DNA of 64,000 nt from Paenibacillus brasilensis (GCF_009363115.1 NZ_CP045298.1:4089501-4153500); one strand, 5' to 3'. Counted from the first letter of the stretch, positions 28,396-37,530 are shown. Notes: a model not told the origin generated them from the letters alone. Translations and numbers: made by a program.

Positions 28396-28471
28396 GGGGC
28401 CTTAGCTCAGCTGGGAGAGCGCATCGCTGGCAGCGATGAGGTCAGGGGTTCGATCCCCCTAGGCTCCACCA
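28396..28471 (+). tRNA. tRNA-Ala (GGC)
   Basis: 76 nt including an encoded CCA. Acceptor GGGGCCT pairs with AGGCTCC (one G-U). The anticodon loop CTGGCAG holds GGC, and the T arm has GGTTCGATCC. Confidence 0.95.
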
Positions 28472-28484
28472 AAGTTTTGATTAT

Positions 28485-28557
<73 letters not shown>

Positions 28558-28563
28558 TCCTTT

Positions 28564-28591
28564 AAAAAACGGCAGAAATGCCGTTTTTTTT
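28564..28591 (+). terminator. Terminator of the tRNA operon
   Basis: ACGGCA, GAAA loop, TGCCGT flanked by A and T runs. Confidence 0.9.
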
Positions 28592-28628
28592 GTTGTAAAA
28601 TGTTTTTTAAGCTATAGAGTGCTTTGAA

Positions 28629-28658
28629 ATGCTCAGCAACCGATGCTGAGCATTTTTG
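28629..28658 (+). terminator. Second hairpin terminator after the tRNAs
   Basis: ATGCTCAGCA pairs perfectly with TGCTGAGCAT around ACCGA, then five T. The remainder of 28659-28956 holds a weak stem (28719-28752) and no gene that I can support. Confidence 0.85.
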
Positions 28659-28956
28659 TTATGTCTTCATATTGTTGTGTGAATGAAGAGATTGAAAACA
28701 GGGATAGGTTGACGCGTATTTGAAATGGGGTCGCTTTCTGATCCGCATTTCAATACTATAATTTGGTGCATCCGGGGATGGATACGAGTTCAAGGGGATG
28801 CCCATCGGCTTCTGGAGCTATAAAGATAGCATGAAACAGGCTTGATCATTTATAGTATAGTTATCGTTTTTGTGCTATATAATTGGACTTTTTTGCTTAA
28901 AAAGATGCAGGGAAACGGAGATCGCGTTTCTCACTTATGATAATGGGGGCTTTGTT

Positions 28957-30337
28957 GTGAATAACGTCTCGGAGTGGGCAGAGTCTCACTTTCCTTTATA
29001 TACTGCTGACAGTATTCGTTCGCTGTACAGCACATCGAATCTTCCAATGTACAAGATTCATGAGAGTGTAGCCGTGCTGATTGCGATTGCCAGTGGCAAG
29101 GGCACACTTCGGATCAATGATCAAACTTACGAGCTTATAGAAGGGAGCGTTATCCTTCTCCCGGCGAATAACCATGCCGCTTTAATTACGAATCTCCTGC
29201 AACCGCTTCATGCTTATAAGCTTTCAATCCGTACACGAGAGGAGTCGAGTCCTCTGCCTGAAAGCGCAAAGCCGCGATTGCAGGCGTAAGCCGATCTCAC
29301 TATTCTATTCAGTTTAAGCAGCTTACCGGCTTTTCTCCCAACGAATACTTGTCACGGCTGCGCGTTCACCGAGCCAAGGAGCTATTAATTAGCGGATCAG
29401 ACACACTCCGGGAAATTGCGCTAAAGGTAGGTTACAAGGATGAATTTTATCTGAGCCGTCGTTTTAAGCAGTATACAGGAGCATCACCTTCAAGCTATAG
29501 CCGCAGATCATTTCAGCTTGTGGCCGTACTGCTTACACCTTACTCCAGCCATCTGTTGCTGCTTGGATTGGAACCTGCGGTCACCATTTCGGAAAGCAGC
29601 GAATATGTGAAGACGAATGGTTTGGAGCCGCCGCAAACGATGATGTTTATCAATACGAACTGTCTGCAGAACAGGTGAGCTCGGTATTGCTTGATACCAA
29701 CGTTGAGTTGATTATTGCGGCCCATCGGCATTTGCACGAGTATGGGCTGAATCCTGAGCATTTGCGAGTTGTAGCGCCTATTGTGGAAATTTCATGGATG
29801 GAGATGGGATGGAAGGAACATCTGCGTCGTATTGCCCAGGCTATTCAGAGAAGTGATCGGGCAGAGCAGTGGTTGGCTGCTTTTGAACAAGAGGAGCAGG
29901 TGGCCCGTTCACTCATACAGCAATGTGAAGTCGCTAATGATATCATAACGATTCTGGTAATTAAGCCGGACGAGTTGCTCGTTTATGGAGCGCGGAATGT
30001 TGGATATGTGATCTATCAATCGCTTGGCCTCCAGCCTCCTGAATTGATCGGGCAGGAGATGAAGAGACTGGGGGATCAATTTCATTCCATTTCGATTGAA
30101 GTATCAGAGCTTGAAGATTATGCTGGGTCTCGCTTATTGGTTGCTGTGTTTCCAGATGAAAAGGGCTCCACTGCACATAGTGAAATGATATTCAAGTCTC
30201 TTTATTGGAGCAGGCTACCCGCCGTACAGCGGAAACGTGTTCACCTGCTTGATCGGGATGAATGGCTGCCTTACAACCCGGTTTCTATTCGTTTACAGCT
30301 TCAACGTGCGGTAGCTTTATTTACAAGTAACCAATAG
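28957..30337 (+). pseudogene. Broken AraC-family regulator with siderophore-binding domain (Btr-like)
   Basis: Three pieces in different frames make one gene. Piece 1 (GTG 28957 to 29289) is an AraC N-terminal cupin. It ends by frameshift and has lost most of the linker and first helix-turn-helix. Piece 2 reads SIQFKQLTGFSPNEYLSR and the second AraC helix-turn-helix up to 29678, then shifts again. Piece 3 (to 30337) is a periplasmic-binding-protein-type domain as in Bacillus Btr, the bacillibactin-responsive activator. The ATG at 29675 is only an internal overlap. At least one internal deletion and one more frameshift make it non-functional as a whole. It precedes a siderophore-binding protein gene, as Btr does. 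Confidence 0.8.
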
Positions 30338-30406
30338 TCCAAGTAATTTTCCAAACAAAAAGGCATGGTTGGGTATATATTCGATCCATATAATAGTTAG
30401 CACCAA

Positions 30407-30421
30407 TGAGAATGAATTTCA
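30407..30421 (+). promoter_or_regulatory. Fur-box-like site before the siderophore-binding gene
   Basis: 7-1-7 layout TGAGAAT, G, AATTTCA, with 5 of 7 positions symmetric. Similar to the TGATAATNATTATCA Bacillus Fur box. Position 114-128 bp before the start of the next gene fits iron control, but the match is imperfect. Confidence 0.45.
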
Positions 30422-30534
30422 TAATCAATCAAAGGAGGCTGTTTTATTTTCTAATATAAGTCTAAAATTGGTATCCTTTGCACGATACGATTAATCATTG
30501 AAACATAGCGTTTTGAAAGGGAGAGAGTCATTTT

Positions 30535-31340
30535 ATGAAAAAGCTTTTTATTCCGCTGGTATTTTTTCTGGTGGTTGTATTAAGTGCATGCGGCGGGAAT
30601 CAAGCGAGCAATGCCGACAATGGTGAAAGTTCGTCCCCTGTGTCTTCTTCGGAAGGAAAATCCACATTTATCTATCAATCCGAGAGTGGACCCGTAGAGG
30701 TTCCGACCCATCCACAGCGTGTTGTCGTGCTTACCAGGTTCTTAACGGGGAATGTGATGGCGCTTGGTGTACCTCTCGTCGGTGTGGACGAAATGTCGAA
30801 GACTAATCCGAATTTTGAAGAGAAGCTAAAAGATGCCGAGGCTGTTACGGACGAAAGCCTGGAGAAGATCATCGAGCTAAATCCGGATCTAATTATTGGA
30901 CTTTCAGATATTAAAAACGTCGATAAGTTCAAGCAAATCGCTCCTACGGTCACTTATACATATGGCAAAGTGGATTTCTTGACGCAGCAACGAGAAATTG
31001 GAAAATTGTTAAATAAAGAAAAAGAAGCGCAAGCCTGGATTGAGGATTTTACAGCCCGAGCCCAAAAAGCCGGAAAAGAGATTAAGGCGAAAATCGGTGC
31101 CAATGCGACAGTTTCGGTCATCGAGACGTTCAACAAGCAGCTTTATGTCTATGGGGATAACTTTGGCCGTGGTACTGAAATTCTCTATCAGGAGTTCGGA
31201 CTCGCTATGCCTAAGAAAGTGAAGGAAGCGACACAGAAAGAAGGCTATTTTGCTTTATCGTCAGAGGTTATGAAAGGATTACCTTGGTGACTACGTCATT
31301 TTCAGTAAAAATGCGGATGAGGACAATTCGTTCCAGACAG
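30535..31340 (+). pseudogene. Siderophore-binding lipoprotein (FeuA/FhuD type), frameshifted and 3' truncated
   Basis: Signal peptide with lipobox LSAC, a Ser-rich linker, then a Peripla_BP_2 domain (PQRVVVLTRFLTGNVMALG, ELNPDLIIGLSD). The frame stops at 31290. Removing one G near 31276 restores VMKDYLGDYVIFSK, the normal continuation, as far as NSFQT at about 31340, where homology ends. The usual C-terminal 35-50 residues and the expected permease genes are missing. The convergent MerR gene is cut at the same place, which indicates a deletion junction. Confidence 0.82.
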
Positions 31341-31736
31341 CTTTAAATATCGGGGGCCTAACAGCCTGATCCGATACTCATTATCCTGCTGGATGGAGTT
31401 ATGATGTTCATTTAGCACCTTGTGAATAAACTGTTCGAGCTGCTTCAAGTTAGCGATTTCATCCCGTACCTTTTCCAGCGAACTTTCTAAAAGCTGGTTG
31501 TAATCATCGGCCGTGTAGGAGGTCAGGCATTCTTCAATCTGAGCGACAGGGACATTTAATTTACGCAGCAATAAAATATGGGAAAGCTGATAAATTTCAT
31601 CAAGCCCGTACATTCGATATTGATTTTTTTCTGTGTATGACGGATAGAGAATCCCTTTTTCTTCAAAATACCGCAGTTGATGTACAGATACATTCATAAG
31701 CTGTGAAAGCTGGCTGATTGTAATATGTTCTTTCAA
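31302..31736 (-). CDS. MerR-family regulator, apparently truncated in its effector domain
   Basis: 144 residues. The MerR helix-turn-helix (ITISQLSQLMNVSVHQLRYFEEKG) and dimer coiled coil are intact. The effector domain is only begun (YRIRLLGPRYLKL) and the last residues GTNCPHPHFY are antisense to the siderophore gene. Full-length relatives with this start of a GyrI-like domain are about 240-280 residues. TTG start at 31736. A MerR-type promoter with 19-bp spacer lies just upstream, so the DNA-binding part may still be made and autoregulated. Confidence 0.75.
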   Translation of the reverse strand: MKEHITISQLSQLMNVSVHQLRYFEEKGILYPSYTEKNQYRMYGLDEIYQLSHILLLRKLNVPVAQIEECLTSYTADDYNQLLESSLEKVRDEIANLKQLEQFIHKVLNEHHNSIQQDNEYRIRLLGPRYLKLSGTNCPHPHFY

Positions 31737-31771
31737 TGTCAGGACTCTTTACTGTGTAGTTGGATAAAACC

Positions 31772-31802
31772 ACTATAAACCTTAGGTCGGACCTAAGGTC
31801 AA
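31772..31802 (-). promoter_or_regulatory. MerR-type promoter with operator palindrome
   Basis: On the minus strand TTGACC (31802-31797), a 19-bp spacer and TATAGT (31777-31772). The spacer is filled by a perfect 9-1-9 palindrome, 31780-31798 (CCTTAGGTC and GACCTAAGG). The overlong 19-bp spacer with a central dyad is the hallmark of MerR-activated promoters. Confidence 0.85.
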
Positions 31803-31939
31803 TAGCAATTTGAGGACAGTATTAGCGCAAGTGAACGAACAGAAATGATTTACCTGCTGGTGATAACCCGTTATAATCATAGGACTTGGATTAATAGGCA
31901 TTACAAGATGTTCAGGATGAAGGTTAGAATGGGGAAATC

Positions 31940-32818
31940 ATGTTGAAAACTTTTAAAAAGGTATACATTGAGATCACAAGCATCTGCAATCTCGCATGCA
32001 GCTTCTGCCCTCAAACACAGCGTGTCAAAAAATTTATTGATCCAGAAGTCTTTCGAAATGTGCTTGACCAGGTCAAGCCGCATACGGATTACATTTATTT
32101 GCATGTAAAAGGAGAGCCGCTGCTCCATCCGAAAATTGATCTTTTGCTGGAGAGTGCTCATGAGAAAGGCTTAAAGGTCAATATTACTACCAATGGTACT
32201 TTGCTGCCCAAGACTGGACATAAGCTGCTTGGGCAACCGGCGCTACGCCAGATGAACTTTTCTCTTCACAGCTTTGACGGGCATGAAGGCTCCGTAGACA
32301 GAGAAGGATATTTGGGTAATATTTTCACGTTTGTCAGAGAAGCTGTGAAGCATAATGTCATTATTTCGTTCCGTCTCTGGAACCTGACGCCGGATAATTT
32401 GACCAATGCGGAGCGCCAGCGCAACCGGGTGACTCTTGAGCAGCTGGAGCGGGAGTTTGGACTGGATTACCGGATTGAGGAAAAGGTTGTACCTGGGAGT
32501 GGGATTAAAATTGCCCCCAATATTTATTTGAATCAGGATCACGAATTTGAATGGCCAAGCCTGAGCTCCCCAGAAGATGACGGCAAAGGTTTTTGCCATG
32601 CGCTTCGCAGCCAAGCGGCGGTATTAGTAGATGGAACGGTTGTTCCTTGCTGTCTTGATGGTGAAGGCGTAATTAATCTAGGTAACGTGCATGAGCAATC
32701 TTTTACCGACATTGTTGAAGGGGAGCGTGCAAATCGTTTGTACTTCGGGTTCTCCAGGAGAGAAGCGGTGGAAGAGCTGTGTCGCAAATGCGGGTACCGT
32801 AAACGATTTGGAACATAA
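31940..32818 (+). CDS. Radical SAM/SPASM domain protein of unknown substrate
   Basis: 292 residues. The radical SAM cluster motif CNLACSFC is near residue 17, followed by GEPLLHP and NITTNGTLL. A C-terminal SPASM-like region has CHAL, VPCCLDG and CRKCG cysteines for auxiliary Fe-S binding. Such enzymes modify peptides or other macromolecules or act in cofactor synthesis. No precursor peptide or partner gene is evident next to it; the short region before the terminator has no supported ORF. GGGGAAAT precedes ATG 31940. Confidence 0.88.
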   Translation: MLKTFKKVYIEITSICNLACSFCPQTQRVKKFIDPEVFRNVLDQVKPHTDYIYLHVKGEPLLHPKIDLLLESAHEKGLKVNITTNGTLLPKTGHKLLGQPALRQMNFSLHSFDGHEGSVDREGYLGNIFTFVREAVKHNVIISFRLWNLTPDNLTNAERQRNRVTLEQLEREFGLDYRIEEKVVPGSGIKIAPNIYLNQDHEFEWPSLSSPEDDGKGFCHALRSQAAVLVDGTVVPCCLDGEGVINLGNVHEQSFTDIVEGERANRLYFGFSRREAVEELCRKCGYRKRFGT

Positions 32819-32891
32819 CAAACATTTGGCGAGTGCAGACTTCGAATCTCTGACAAATCGCAATTCCCGTTTTGAGCTTAGAGCCATAGGA

Positions 32892-32937
32892 AAAAGCCGC
32901 TAAACACCAAGGATTGATTGGTCTTTAGCGGCTTTTT
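32892..32937. terminator. Bidirectional terminator
   Basis: AAAAGCCGCTAAA pairs with TTTAGCGGCTTTT, with an inner CCAA/TTGG. A and T tracts on both sides serve both the radical SAM gene and the convergent TetR gene. Confidence 0.85.
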
Positions 32938-32993
32938 GCGTACGTAAAACATGTTTACATTCAACTATGTCTATTAACGAAAAGGGCATTTGT

Positions 32994-33560
32994 TTAGGTG
33001 TTAACCAGTGCTTTGGCGTGTTGTTTGCCTGCCGAGAGAAGGCAATCGCTCAGTTCAGGATCATTAACAGAACGTGCAAGCACAAGAGAGCCGACCATAC
33101 TGCTGAACAATGCACTACCCTTGGACAGATCCATTTCCGCCAAATTGGAAACAAACGTAATCATTCGTTCCAGCTCCTGCGTGAATATCTGCCGGATTTC
33201 TTCGGAAGAATGGGCTATTTCTACGGAAAGGGCAGGAATAATACAGCCAATTTCTGTTTGATCACGGTGATGGGTGCTTAAATAATAGTCTATGACAACA
33301 TTGATTTTGGGATCTTGCTTTTCTTGGTCAGCGGCCTCCTGTAGAAGTGCGAGGGTGTCACTGACGGCATAGCGACAGGCTTCGGCTACCAGTTGTTCTT
33401 TGTTGTCAAAGTGTGAATAAAACCCGCCGTGAGTTAATCCGGCCCCTTTCATAATAAAGGGCACACTGACATTATGGATTCCGTTGGCACGAAAAGCCTG
33501 GGCAGCACTTTCAACGATCTTATTCCGTACTTTCATCTTATGACCTTTTGGATAAGGCAT
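32994..33560 (-). CDS. TetR-family repressor divergent from lpd
   Basis: 188 residues. N-terminal helix-turn-helix (FRANGIHNVSVPFIMKGAGLTHGGFYSHF) followed by a ligand domain with ALSVEIAHSSEEIRQIF, typical of AcrR/YxaF-type repressors. ATG 33560 has GGAGTG 6 nt upstream; a GTG at 33569 is less likely. Palindromic sites lie in front of both this gene and the divergent dehydrogenase gene, so it probably represses both. Confidence 0.9.
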   Translation of the reverse strand: MPYPKGHKMKVRNKIVESAAQAFRANGIHNVSVPFIMKGAGLTHGGFYSHFDNKEQLVAEACRYAVSDTLALLQEAADQEKQDPKINVVIDYYLSTHHRDQTEIGCIIPALSVEIAHSSEEIRQIFTQELERMITFVSNLAEMDLSKGSALFSSMVGSLVLARSVNDPELSDCLLSAGKQHAKALVNT

Positions 33561-33598
33561 GGTAATCACTCCACGGGTTCATAATGCTAACTTCAAAA

Positions 33599-33617
33599 TA
33601 TTATAAGCATCATAATA
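33599..33617. promoter_or_regulatory. Candidate TetR operator before the TetR gene
   Basis: TATTAT and ATAATA are inverted with a 7-bp spacer; the right half ATCATAATA also occurs in the larger palindrome at 33682-33727. Confidence 0.5.
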
Positions 33618-33673
33618 AAACGTGTCAATTTGTTTTCCTGCAACGACAACTTCAGCATGGCTGATCACCCCTA

Positions 33674-33703
33674 TTGACGCATTTAAAATATGATGATTAT
33701 AAT
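33674..33703 (+). promoter_or_regulatory. Sigma-A promoter of lpd
   Basis: TTGACG, 18-bp spacer, consensus TATAAT. The -10 lies in the left arm of the operator palindrome. Confidence 0.7.
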
Positions 33704-33727
33704 ATATTATGATCATCATATTTTAAA
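33682..33727. promoter_or_regulatory. 46-bp operator palindrome over the lpd promoter
   Basis: Two 22-bp arms (33682-33703 and 33706-33727) are reverse complements except for one position, around a 2-bp centre. It covers the -10 and the start site, an ideal place for repression by the divergent TetR protein. Confidence 0.8.
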
Positions 33728-33754
33728 ACAGGTTATTTTAACAGGAGGTTAGTT

Positions 33755-35140
33755 ATGAGTAAGCTTGAATCTGTAGATACATTGGTCATTGGATCAGGTC
33801 CGGGAGGTTATGTGGCGGCATTGCGTTCTTCTCAGCTTGGAATGAAAACTGCGATTGTTGAACGCAGTCAGCTAGGTGGAGTCTGTACGAATGTTGGCTG
33901 CATTCCATCCAAAGCTTTGATTGCTGAAGCGCATCGCTATGAGGTGCTCAGGCAGTTAAATCAGGCAGATGCAGCAGCGTCCTTCGTGAATGCTCAAGCT
34001 TTCAAACAGGAGATTGTAAATAAGCAGGCAGGCGGAGTCGGCTTTTTAATGAAAACGGCAGGTGTGAATATTCTGAAAGGGGAGGCCAGCTTGATTGACG
34101 AGCATACAGCGATCATCAAGCAAAATGGAGCGGAACAAACCATTTCCTTTAAGTATGCCATATTAGCAACCGGTTCCCGTCCAATAGAGCTGAAAGCATT
34201 TCCATTCGGCGGGCGGATTTTGTCCTCTACAGAGGCGCTTTCACTTCCAGAGGCTCCGACCAGTCTAGTCGTGATAGGCGGTGGATATATAGGCGTTGAG
34301 CTTGGACAAATGTATGCCAAATTTGGAACAAAGGTAACGATTCTGGAGGGAGGGGAAAGGGTACTGCCGGGATTTGAGGCGGATCTTGTGGCCCCTGTTG
34401 TCAAGCAGTTGAAAACAGATGGTGTAGATATCGTAACCAGGGCGACAGCCGAAAAAGTCGTGCAGAATGTGGATACCATTACGCTGCATTATTCAAAAGG
34501 TCAGGAGCAGCATCATGTTGCCGCAGAGTTTGTATTGGTTACTGTAGGCAGAAAACCCAATACGGATGGCGGGCTGGGACTGGGGCGCATTGGCTTGCCA
34601 GTGACGAGCAAGGGGCTGATCGAGACAGATGAGCAGTGTAGAACCGTTATTCCGCATATATTTGCCATCGGAGATATTACGGCGGGTCCAGCGCTTGCTC
34701 ATAAGGCTTCCTATGAAGCAAAGATTGCAGCAGAAGCGATTGCAGGTCAAGCTGCTAAAGTGGATTATAAAGCTATGCCGCTCGTTGTCTTTTCTGAACC
34801 GGAGCTGGCTAGTGTTGGTCTAAGTGAAGCAGAAGCAAAGGAAAAAGCCTTACCGATTGTCATTGGCAGAGCTTCTTTTACGATTAACGGCAGAGCATTG
34901 GCACTCAGGGCAGCAGAGGGGTATATCAAAATTGTAGCAAAGCAGGACTCGGGAATCGTATTGGGTGCGCAAATCGTGGGTGTCGAAGCGTCAACACTCA
35001 TTTCGGAGCTTGCTTTAGCTATCGAGATGGGAGCAACCGTAGAAGACTTGGCTCTAACCATTCACCCTCATCCCACACTGGGAGAAGTAATCATGGAGGC
35101 TGCGGAGAACGCAGTCAGAAAAATGGATAATACAAAGTAG
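33755..35140 (+). CDS. lpdA: Dihydrolipoyl dehydrogenase (E3), orphan copy
   Basis: 461 residues. FAD site GSGPGGYVAA, redox pair GGVCTNVGCIPSK, NAD site VIGGGYIGVELG, second FAD motif HIFAIGDIT and the catalytic C-terminal HPHPTLGEV. All catalytic residues are present. No E1 or E2 genes are adjacent, and control by the divergent TetR suggests an inducible E3 paralogue, perhaps for disulfide or quinone reduction rather than the main complexes. AGGAGG 6 nt before ATG 33755. Confidence 0.93.
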   Translation: MSKLESVDTLVIGSGPGGYVAALRSSQLGMKTAIVERSQLGGVCTNVGCIPSKALIAEAHRYEVLRQLNQADAAASFVNAQAFKQEIVNKQAGGVGFLMKTAGVNILKGEASLIDEHTAIIKQNGAEQTISFKYAILATGSRPIELKAFPFGGRILSSTEALSLPEAPTSLVVIGGGYIGVELGQMYAKFGTKVTILEGGERVLPGFEADLVAPVVKQLKTDGVDIVTRATAEKVVQNVDTITLHYSKGQEQHHVAAEFVLVTVGRKPNTDGGLGLGRIGLPVTSKGLIETDEQCRTVIPHIFAIGDITAGPALAHKASYEAKIAAEAIAGQAAKVDYKAMPLVVFSEPELASVGLSEAEAKEKALPIVIGRASFTINGRALALRAAEGYIKIVAKQDSGIVLGAQIVGVEASTLISELALAIEMGATVEDLALTIHPHPTLGEVIMEAAENAVRKMDNTK

Positions 35141-35191
35141 AGGTTCCGTACAAAATCACTTCATTACCTGTGAGAATAATTATCAACTATG

Positions 35192-35491
35192 ATGGGTTAT
35201 AGTTTGAAAGTGAATGCGATCAGATACGTGGATGGTTTGGATCGGGGGCTGGACGACAGTATTTATAGGCTGGAACGTTTCCATGTACTGCATAGGGAAA
35301 AGGGATGTGCCTGAGTATATGGGGGATCATATCTTTGTATATGGTTCAGAAGTTGAAGGGGCCAATCAGGACAAGTCTATATGTACGGTTCATTCAGTGA
35401 TCAAGGTGATGAGTTTGTCATGGAGGACCCTTATTCGCTGGAGCTCCAACTCGATACTATCGTTAATCTCTTATTAGCCAACAAAAAATAA
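35192..35491 (+). pseudogene. Remnant of a small gene of about 100 codons, two frameshifts
   Basis: Three successive frames give a coherent small protein: MGYSLKVNAIRYVDGLDRG onward from ATG 35192, then EYMGDHIFVYGSEVEGA, then MYGSFSDQGDEFVMEDPY ending LLLANKK at 35491. No family recognised. Its last codons lie inside repeat copy 1. Confidence 0.4.
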
Positions 35492-35620
35492 AGCTGAATA
35501 CAACTTTAAAAACATATAGCATACATTTTTGATGAATCCTTTGGTTCATAGAGAAATAAACTGCTAAAGACGGGGCAAACCCTGTGTTTGGTGGTTTTTT
35601 TTATGGTTATTTTATGATAT
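35471..35620 (+). repeat. 150-bp direct repeat, copy 1
   Basis: Nearly identical to 37531-37679. Contains a small hairpin (ATGAATCC with GGTTCAT) and a terminator-like stem (AACTGCTAAA with TTTGGTGGTT, then T8). The stem differs from copy 2 by changes that turn C-G pairs into U-G and G-U, so the RNA fold on the plus strand is kept. Confidence 0.85.
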
Positions 35621-35663
35621 GGATGAAACGATAAAAAACAATGAATTTTCTCACATAAAACGA

Positions 35664-35713
35664 CATATTCCAGCACTAAAATGTCATATTCCGACACCAA
35701 AATACCATATTCC
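35664..35713 (+). repeat. Three 21-bp direct repeats upstream of the chemoreceptor gene
   Basis: CATATTCC recurs at 35664, 35685 and 35706, each followed by a similar A/C-rich stretch with AAAAT. The period equals two helical turns. The third unit overlaps the -35 region of the promoter at 35731. Confidence 0.75.
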
Positions 35714-35730
35714 AACAAGTGTTGATAGGC

Positions 35731-35760
35731 TATAATCGTAGCAATGACAACTTATTGTCA
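35731..35760 (+). promoter_or_regulatory. -10 element and operator-like palindrome of the chemoreceptor gene
   Basis: TATAAT at 35731-35736 is followed by TGACAA, CTTA, TTGTCA at 35745-35760. No good -35 exists at 17 bp (TATTCC), which suggests an activator at the three repeats and possibly a repressor at the palindrome. Confidence 0.5.
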
Positions 35761-35797
35761 CTAAAATTTATTAGAGTCAGGATTGGTGGTTCACATA

Positions 35798-37492
35798 ATG
35801 AAACTGGCAACAAAATTAACTTGGATGATGCTCGTCATGCTGTTTCTCGTAGGATCCTCCATTGGATACTTCGGATATCGTACCGCTTACCATCAAGTAG
35901 ATGAAGCTGCAGGAATCGAGCTGGTGGGCTGCGCCAATATTACGACTGGCCTTATAGATCCTGCGGATATATCTGCTCTGGCCAGTGGAGATAACAGCAA
36001 ACTTGCTGCCATTGAAGACCGGATCGGCTGGATTGTGGCACATAAGCCTATTTTTAAAGAGGCTTTCATTCTCTCTCTGGATGGAAAAATTCTCGCTGCC
36101 GATGCTAACTTCAAGCAAAGAGGCTATCGAGCTGGCGATTCCTTCTACTTCACAGACGAAGACAAAGAAATGATAACTACCATGAAGCATTCCGCATACT
36201 CCAAGGTTTATACATATGAAGGAACCTCGCTCAAAACCGGATATGGTCCCATCTATCAGGATCATGATCCCACCAAGCCCATTGTTGCACTGATGGCTAT
36301 CAATTTTGATGGCTCGTTAATTCAGGAACGGACGTTGGATATTATTGTTCAGCCCTTCATTATTGGCGGTTCCATCTTCATCGTGGCTATCCTTGTCGCT
36401 TACCTGTTGATTCGCCGTATGGTAAGTCCGCTTACCAAGCTGTCAATCTCTGTGAACACCATTACCAAAGGTGACCTTACCCATGAACCAATTCTCTTCA
36501 AAAGTAAGGATGAAATCGGGAATCTGGCTCGCGACTTCAACGATATGACAATGAACCTGCGCAACCTGATTACTCAGGTCAATGACACCTCCATTCTGGT
36601 CGCCTCTTCCTCCCAGGAGCTGTCTGCCAGTGCCCAGGCAACAAACCGTGCCGGAGAGCACAGCGTGAATGTTACGATTGAGCTGGTTGATGGGGCGCAT
36701 ACCCAACTGGAGAACCTGGAAGAAAGCTATAAAGCCGTTCAGGATATATCACGCTTCATCAGCGATATTGCCGGCAATGCGGACATCGCAATGAACAAGG
36801 CCGCGGATAATGTCCAGAAAGCGCGTCTTGGCCGGGAATCGATGGATTCCGCCACCTCCCAAATAGGAGTAGTGAGCGAAAACATCGGCGATCTCTCAAG
36901 TATTATTGATACGCTTGGTAGCCATTCCAAGGAGATTGAGAACATCGTCGACACCATCACCAGCATAGCCGAGGAGACTAACTTGCTTTCGCTGAATGCG
37001 GCGATAGAAGCTGCGCGTGCCGGAGAAGAAGGCCGGGGCTTTGCCGTTGTCGCCGGCTCCGTCAGCAAGCTGGCCGAACGTTCTTCCATATCCGCCAGAC
37101 AAATCAGCGAGCTGATCAGTCTGATTATCACCCAAATGGACAAGGCGGGTGAAACTATGAAACGTTCCACGGACGAAATGCTGCAGGGCAAGGAGCTGAT
37201 CATATCGGCCGGACGCTCCTTCTCTGAGATCGAAATCTCCGTCTCCGATATGTCTTCCCAAAGCGAGCAAATTTCAGCCACAGTCCGGGAGCTGGCTCTG
37301 ATCTCCGAAGGGCTCGTTGAAGCCATTCAGAATATTGTAACGGTCTCCAATCATACGGCTGAAGGGGCGGAATCCCTGTCTGCCTCTTCGGAGCAACAAC
37401 TTGCCGCCATGCAAGAAGTGGAATCCTCCGCAGCGCTCCTCTCTTCACTGGCCGAGAAGCTGCGGGTTTTGGTGGAGAACTTCAAGATTTAA
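35798..37492 (+). CDS. Methyl-accepting chemotaxis protein
   Basis: 564 residues: membrane helix at about 8-30, extracytoplasmic Cache-like sensor about 31-180, second helix ([18 protein letters not shown]), HAMP ([20 protein letters not shown]) and a full signalling hairpin with tip [20 protein letters not shown]. Complete C-terminus. ATG 35798; TTG 35783 is possible but lacks a better site. Ligand unknown. It sits alone between two copies of a 150-bp repeat. Confidence 0.93.
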   Translation: MKLATKLTWMMLVMLFLVGSSIGYFGYRTAYHQVDEAAGIELVGCANITTGLIDPADISALASGDNSKLAAIEDRIGWIVAHKPIFKEAFILSLDGKILAADANFKQRGYRAGDSFYFTDEDKEMITTMKHSAYSKVYTYEGTSLKTGYGPIYQDHDPTKPIVALMAINFDGSLIQERTLDIIVQPFIIGGSIFIVAILVAYLLIRRMVSPLTKLSISVNTITKGDLTHEPILFKSKDEIGNLARDFNDMTMNLRNLITQVNDTSILVASSSQELSASAQATNRAGEHSVNVTIELVDGAHTQLENLEESYKAVQDISRFISDIAGNADIAMNKAADNVQKARLGRESMDSATSQIGVVSENIGDLSSIIDTLGSHSKEIENIVDTITSIAEETNLLSLNAAIEAARAGEEGRGFAVVAGSVSKLAERSSISARQISELISLIITQMDKAGETMKRSTDEMLQGKELIISAGRSFSEIEISVSDMSSQSEQISATVRELALISEGLVEAIQNIVTVSNHTAEGAESLSASSEQQLAAMQEVESSAALLSSLAEKLRVLVENFKI

Positions 37493-37530
37493 AAATTTAT
37501 TTTTGTTATGTGACTGGAAGAACAATCTGT

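Noticed and set aside
35664-35713. Regularly spaced repeats as a CRISPR array
   Set aside because: Only three 21-bp units without unique spacers, at a promoter, and no cas genes.
35506-35718. Minus-strand ORF with repeated LEY motifs
   Set aside because: It is only the translation of the three 21-bp repeats and repeat copy 1.
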